This document shows positions 59,566-64,000 of a DNA stretch of 64,000 bases, in pieces. The stretch is from Lobosporangium transversale (taxonomy: Eukaryota; Mortierellomycota; Mortierellomycetes; Mortierellales; Mortierellaceae): contig NW_019029040.1 of NCBI RefSeq assembly GCF_002105155.1, positions 1-64,000 on the forward strand, given 5' to 3'. Every line of letters starts with the position of its first letter. Positions within the stretch are counted from its first letter, which is position 1. A program made the position numbers and the translations under genes. Under the pieces are notes generated by a model, which was not told the origin of the DNA, did not search any database, and saw only the letters and a list, made by a program, of their open reading frames with translations.

Positions 59566-59711
59566 CAAAATAATAATGGTTACAGTGTGGTGGATATGAA
59601 ACACTAATAATGGTGACGAGACTGATTCATTCTTTGGGGATTGAAAAGGCTTGCCACCAGAGATCTGAGCCTGAAGAGAAAGTCGATTTCCAGCACGTGC
59701 TGGAAGAAAAC
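59220..59711. other. eL38 3' region and spacer
   Basis: It contains an A run (59309-59336) and a T run (59540-59565). No gene seen. Confidence 0.5.
59267..59272 (+). terminator. Poly(A) signal after the eL38 gene
   Basis: AATAAA about 48 nt beyond the stop codon. Confidence 0.5.
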
Positions 59712-59904
59712 GAGCACAAACTTGTCGCTCATACAGCACAAACCTATTGCCCAAACAGCACAAGCTGATTGCCCAAACAGCGCGAACCTGTTCTGAAACA
59801 GCATGAACCTGTTCTGAAACAGCACAAACCTTTTCTAAAACAGCGCGAACCTGTTCTGAAAACAGCACAAACCTATTGCACAAACAGCGCTAACCTGAAG
59901 AAAA
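59712..59904. repeat. Minisatellite, about nine units of 21-22 bp
   Basis: The consensus is roughly ACAGCRCRAACCTGTTCTGAA. Units are 21, 22, 22, 21, 21, 21, 22, 22 and 21 bp. On the reverse strand the 21-bp units translate as seven-residue repeats (SEQVRAV, LEKVCAV, SEQVHAV), but the 22-bp units shift frame, so a coding role is doubtful. Confidence 0.8.
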
Positions 59905-60521
59905 GCACACAGGCTTGTCCTTGAATAAAAAAAATCCACAATCATCTGCATGCATAACAGGCTTCTTCTCTTTTCGCACTACCATTGCCATTGCCATTCT
60001 CATTCAATTCTCAGAGAACCTTCTGCATCATCCCTAAAGACACGCTTACCACGAACAGTTGACAGATTAACTTTATTTGTCTGATCTTGTCTCGCAAAGC
60101 GGCCATGTACTTTAATAATTCAGTAAATGCTCGGCATCTCTGCCTCTGCTTTCTCTTTATTACTAATGTTGACTATATATAGTCAAAGCCAACTTCTACT
60201 TCCATAGCTAGGCTTCTATATCTCTTGAGAGGCTTCTATATCTCTATATCTCAAAGATCTTAAAGACCAATAATCATCGTCTGTGACGCCGAGTAGCACT
60301 GATACGATTGTACTAGATTCTTCTCTTGCAACAGCCTTCGCAAAGAGACAGTGGAGGAGAGAACCCTCAATATGCGATAAAACTTTTTGTGTCCATATTC
60401 TTGTTTTGTTTAATAAAGTTTTTTCTGTTCTCATTCATTCTCTTCATGCTCCCACTTTTCACTCCTCTTCCTGAATCAGTCTGCCTGACCTTGAAACGCA
60501 ATTCCTTTTTTTTATTCAACG
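59905..60521. other. Spacer and leader of the next broken gene
   Basis: No gene supported. It includes a CCATTG repeat (59984-59998) and an AGGCTTCTATATCTCT direct repeat (60210-60247). Confidence 0.4.
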
Positions 60522-61790
60522 ATGAATGATAAGAGTGAAAATTTCTTGTTCGACAAAGAGCATGGCGAAGAGTATGGCGAAGAGTATGACGAAGAGTATG
60601 ACGAAGAAAATAACGATGACTTTGATGAATATCACTCATTCAACCAGGAAGTCAATGAAAATCTAGACGAAGACCCTACTTTCAACGAGAATAGGTGCGA
60701 ATTCGAGAGTGATGATGACTACAGCTGGTTTTCTGGAAGGCGATCGCCTGTAAGTCTATACCTTTGACTCTTAGTTGCTAGTTAATACTTGATATCCGTT
60801 GCTTTGAACCTTTTTACTGACTTCTTCCGTACGCGTCAATGCTTCTGTAGTCAGAGAGCCTCATCGACCGACGCGCCCAGCGGCAAGCGCAGGCGAAGCG
60901 TGATGTATGGCGTCGTGGTCAGGACAGACACGAACAAGAGCAAGTTGATGTTTACCAACGATATAGACCATTCTGGCGGAGAATACAATGTCTTGGGCGT
61001 GAAGACGCGCAAAGGGCGTTCAAGCTCTATGTTCGAGGAAGTGCAAACACGCGAGTTGCCCCAAGTGACTTCAAGAAGCGAAGCCAGCGTCGCCGCCAGT
61101 AGCATCAGGTCTGCCCAAGCCAAACGAGGATATCCTAAGACTCCTTCTCCTCCAACAAATCAGGGACTGCCTATTCAACCTGCCAGACCTAGGTCATTCC
61201 TACGTTCAATCTCAGCATCTCATGTTCTTGGCTCACCCTCTACATCCACATTATGCGCTCCGCGACAATCCCCACTACCACCGCTACAAAGGGCCGAGAG
61301 CTTTCATTATTATCGCAGTCCACAGCCTAGGTCTTATCTCTCCTCAGTTACTTCATCGTACTCTGGACGGCATAGTGATGTGCATGGCGTTCAGCCCAAG
61401 TCGCCCATCTCCCTGCACCAGACCTCTCGGGCATCTTCATCGTCCTCCTCTTTTCGTGGACTTCCTCAGATCTCATGAGATTTAGCTTATCCTTTATCTT
61501 TTGACAACCCACAAGCAACCCTGCTTGCAGCTGAAGCTGAAGCTTTGGAGCAGCGTCGACTTAACCTACGTACCAGTCATGGAGCATCGGAGACATGGTA
61601 CACGCTATATGAATCGCTTGAACTTGGCGTTTTACCTTCGCCCGATCAGTGCGACGACGCGCCCGCCTCACAAAAGCCTTTGGCACAAGTCCCAATACAT
61701 AAGTCCATACGCAAATCTAGTATCCTTGGACATTTCTATAATACAGATGCATCTGCTTCGAATGCCAGGTTAAGAACAGTCTCGGGGTAA
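60522..61790 (+). pseudogene. Broken gene upstream of the hAT transposase, possibly its N-terminal part
   Basis: Exon 1 (60522-60749) encodes an acidic repeat-rich peptide (EEYGEEYDEEYDEE). A GTAAGT donor joins in phase 0 to 60851, which reads LIDRRAQRQAQAKRDVWRR and ends at a stop near 61100. A second frame covers 60850-61478 (Pro/Ser-rich, SASHVLGSPSTS, QSPLPPLQRAESF), and after one TGA at 61476-61478 the same frame runs on to 61790 (LLAAEAEALEQRRLNLRTSH, then KSSILGHFYN). One frameshift and one stop would link these pieces. The end resembles the region before the BED finger of the hAT transposase that follows, so this could be the transposase's own N-terminal extension. No known domain is recognised in it. 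Confidence 0.45.
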
Positions 61791-63415
61791 AGTGTGGCAT
61801 AAAGTACAAGAAGTCAGGGGGCGGCAGATCACGGAAAAACCATCTCCTCAAAAACCACTCCACAATATATGAGGCTGTGCAGGAATTTCGCCTCTATCAA
61901 GGCATGGTCCAGAATGTCAAGTCGTCAAAAGATCAAGATGATGATGATGAGTCCCCTAGACCACAGGGGAACTTCGAAGTGGCTAGAGAGGGATTTGTTC
62001 TTACGACTATGAAGAGGCCACTTCCGTATGAACAACAGTTCTTCGAGAAATTACTTTTAAGGCTTATCGCCGACAACGGAGCAACCTTCAATTTAAATGG
62101 CTCGGATTCTTTCAAGGCAATATGTTTGCAACTTAATTCATTATACGTAATTCCAAGCACAGACGCTATCCAATCAAACATGGATTTAAGTGTAATGCAA
62201 ATGTGGAGGCAAATCGAGATACATCACTGATCGTAAAATTCAAGGCGCAATCACAGCGGATAGTTGGACAAGCGGTGATCAAAGGAAGTTCTTTAGAGTA
62301 ACATTTCACTTTCTAACACATGACTTTCAGCCGGCTTCAGTTGTGATTGGCATGGAACTAGTCCAAGGCCCTCAATCGGCAGAAGTCCTATTGGAAAAGC
62401 TTGGTAAGAATATCATTGCTTTAGCTCTGTCGGTTTACTGCCTGTTTGAGACCAATGTAAATAACACTTTTAATCCTGGAATTTGTTCTATAGAACGTGT
62501 AATCGCAAGATGGAATTTGGAAGGGCATTTGATCTGCGCAACAACGGATCAAGGGTCGAACATAAAAAGAGCCATACAACTTTATAATCTAAAAAAGAGT
62601 ATTACCTGGCTTCCCTGTTTTTCCCATGTAATACAGCTGTGTATCAATAAGGCATTGGAACGAAGTTCTGGAGCTAAAGCGGTGATGGAAAAATGCCAAA
62701 AGATCTCAACCTTCTTCAGAAGCTCCAGTCTTGCTATGGATATGCTTAACAATCAGCGTAGCAAAAGTAACAAAAAATTGGTCAAACTACTTACAACGAA
62801 TGTCACGCGATGGAACTCAAAATTCAACATGGCAGCAAGGGTGCTTGAAGTTTCAGAAGCAATTACAGCGGTCTATCAATTAATGAGGGCAGCATCCAAA
62901 GACGAAAAGCTCAAGGCTGCAGAGCTCGAGCGGCTCCTCCTTATCGAGGGAGATCTTAAAGGATACGATGCATGCTAGTGGGGAAAGTCTGTTTATAAAA
63001 ACAAAAAAACTCTGCAGCGAAGCCTTTAAGATATTCAAAGAGAATAATACAGTGACAAAAAATCCGTTGCAAACGAGTGATTATCAGATACTCTACTTCT
63101 CTTCGGATTTTGCGGTAGAGCTCTACGCTTCATCGGTACGCTCGCCGGACTACAATCACGATCGCTTTAAAGATAAGCCTCAGGACTATTGGAGGCCATA
63201 TGGTATCGATGAAAATATCTCAGTTGGGGATCTTGCCCACTTCGCGTGCTCGTACCTCTGTATCCAGTCCACATCAACTGAGTCTGAGCGTTTGTTCAGT
63301 AAGGCAGGGCTAGTCCTCTCTCCACTTAGGACCAACCTCAGTGATCGAAATGTGCGCAACATCATTTTTAGTCACAGCTTTGAGAAGATTCGGACTTTGT
63401 TAGACTTACAATGAA
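61700..63415 (+). pseudogene. hAT-family transposase pseudogene
   Basis: Pieces in three frames make up a hAT transposase. A BED-type zinc finger is seen near 61765-61870 in one frame (VKCGIKYKKSGGG, then KNHLLKNHS). After a frame change, 61877-62230 gives QNVKSSKDQDDDDES and FEKLLLRLIADN. The catalytic core starts at about 62245 in another frame: ITADSWTSGDQRKFF (first acid), ICATTDQGSNIKRA (second), WLPCFSHVIQLCINKAL. After a further shift at about 62970, 63100-63412 holds the C-terminal dimerisation part: DLAHFACSYLCIQSTSTESER and LFSKAGLVLSPLRTNLS, with the third acid. At least two frameshifts make it non-functional as read. Terminal repeats and an 8-bp target duplication were not found. 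Confidence 0.82.
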
Positions 63416-64000
63416 ATAAATTAAGCGTTTTTATCTACACTGAGCGTCAACAGTGTTGTATTTTGTCCACTATTTGTGAAAGTAGTATAAAGTGATTGGC
63501 AATATTAAGTTTTAATCGCTTTATTCTGAAAGATGCGTCTATATTTTGGACTCCATCAATGAAACTCGCTATATTTTAATGCTCAGACGGAGGCCTAGGC
63601 CGTTGTGATGACATAAGGACATCTTCCTTTGACTTTGCAGCTTTTTTTCTGATTACTCATCGTAATGTGGTAATTCTTCATCTATTAATTCTCGAAGCTA
63701 ATATCTAAGATCAACTAGAGGATTTACAAACCACTCATCAATTTCAAAGAATGTATTGATCAAGCAGATGTCGGGCGCGTTTCACCCCTTTCTTTTATGA
63801 GAGTGTTCTTGAGTTAGAAGACAAGTCAACTAATAGGACATTGGATAGGCCAGAGAGCAACTTTAACATGGCATTATGTTTAAATTTTACTTTGATATCC
63901 CGATGAGAATATGCCGTATCGCCATGCCGGTTGAAGAAATAAATGATAAAAAACTTTTTCTCATACCATTTTTAATGACTTACCACTTAACATCTGCCTC
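63416..64000. other. Gene-free end of window
   Basis: AT-rich with no frame or repeat of note. The 3' end of the hAT element probably lies here but was not delimited. Confidence 0.5.

Noticed and set aside
59609..59626. Third copy of the dispersed repeat (TGGTGACGAGACTGA)
   Set aside because: Only about 15 bp shared, within chance expectation for a window this size.
59494..59883. 129-codon reverse frame with heptad repeats
   Set aside because: Made of a minisatellite and a T run; unit lengths of 22 bp break the frame and no start context or homologue is seen. Kept only as a repeat.

Overview
The window is eukaryotic nuclear DNA from a filamentous fungus. Genes carry many short spliceosomal introns (GT..AG, about 45-150 nt), spacers are AT-rich, and A or T runs of 20-33 nt are very common both inside introns and between genes. 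A Crinkler-type NTPase/nuclease-like protein, tandem F-box/LRR genes of one style, an ankyrin-bromodomain-BAH chromatin protein and a polyQ/polyN-rich coiled-coil protein together suggest an early-diverging fungus, most likely Mucoromycota/Mortierellomycotina. That placement is inference from gene content, not from a marker search.

Layout. 1-2.7 kb: a Tc1/mariner-like transposon with TA-flanked terminal inverted repeats and an open 653-aa transposase, followed by a small foldback element. 3.0-5.5 kb: a three-exon Crinkler (CRN) gene, 730 aa, whose nuclear localisation signal is assembled across a 30-nt micro-exon. 5.5-8.3 kb: gene-poor, with a decayed reverse-strand reading frame. 8.3-14.2 kb: three tandem reverse-strand F-box/LRR paralogues, one broken by a single extra A. 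15.1-17.7 kb (reverse): an FHA protein carrying a near-perfect Ki-67/Repo-Man type PP1-docking motif. 17.9-22.8 kb (reverse): a 1515-aa protein with two START lipid-binding domains and a hydrophobic C-terminus. 22.8-29.3 kb: mostly non-coding, with one small secreted cysteine protein and a decayed DUF6589-like fragment.

29.4-35.5 kb (+): a 14-exon Sec7 ARF-GEF of the Gea1/Gea2/GBF1 family, with one apparent 1-nt frameshift. 36.0-37.9 kb (+): class III alcohol dehydrogenase (glutathione-dependent formaldehyde dehydrogenase). 40.2-44.4 kb (+): ankyrin-bromodomain-BAH chromatin-remodelling subunit with a polyQ linker. 46.4-48.3 kb (+): peroxisomal 3-ketoacyl-CoA thiolase with a textbook PTS2. 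48.5-52.9 kb (reverse): a roughly 1396-aa low-complexity/coiled-coil protein. 52.9-58.2 kb: gene-poor, with a decayed pogo/Tigger transposon that keeps one recognisable end. 58.3-59.2 kb (+): ribosomal protein eL38. 59.7-63.4 kb: a 21-22-bp minisatellite, then a broken gene and a hAT transposase pseudogene.

The housekeeping genes are not an operon and act in separate processes: Golgi trafficking, formaldehyde detoxification, chromatin remodelling, beta-oxidation and translation. Three superfamilies of DNA transposon (Tc1/mariner, pogo, hAT) flank or interrupt them. The most unusual item is the FHA protein with the Ki-67-type PP1-docking motif. Splice junctions were placed by eye from reading-frame continuity and family conservation, so exon ends are predictions.
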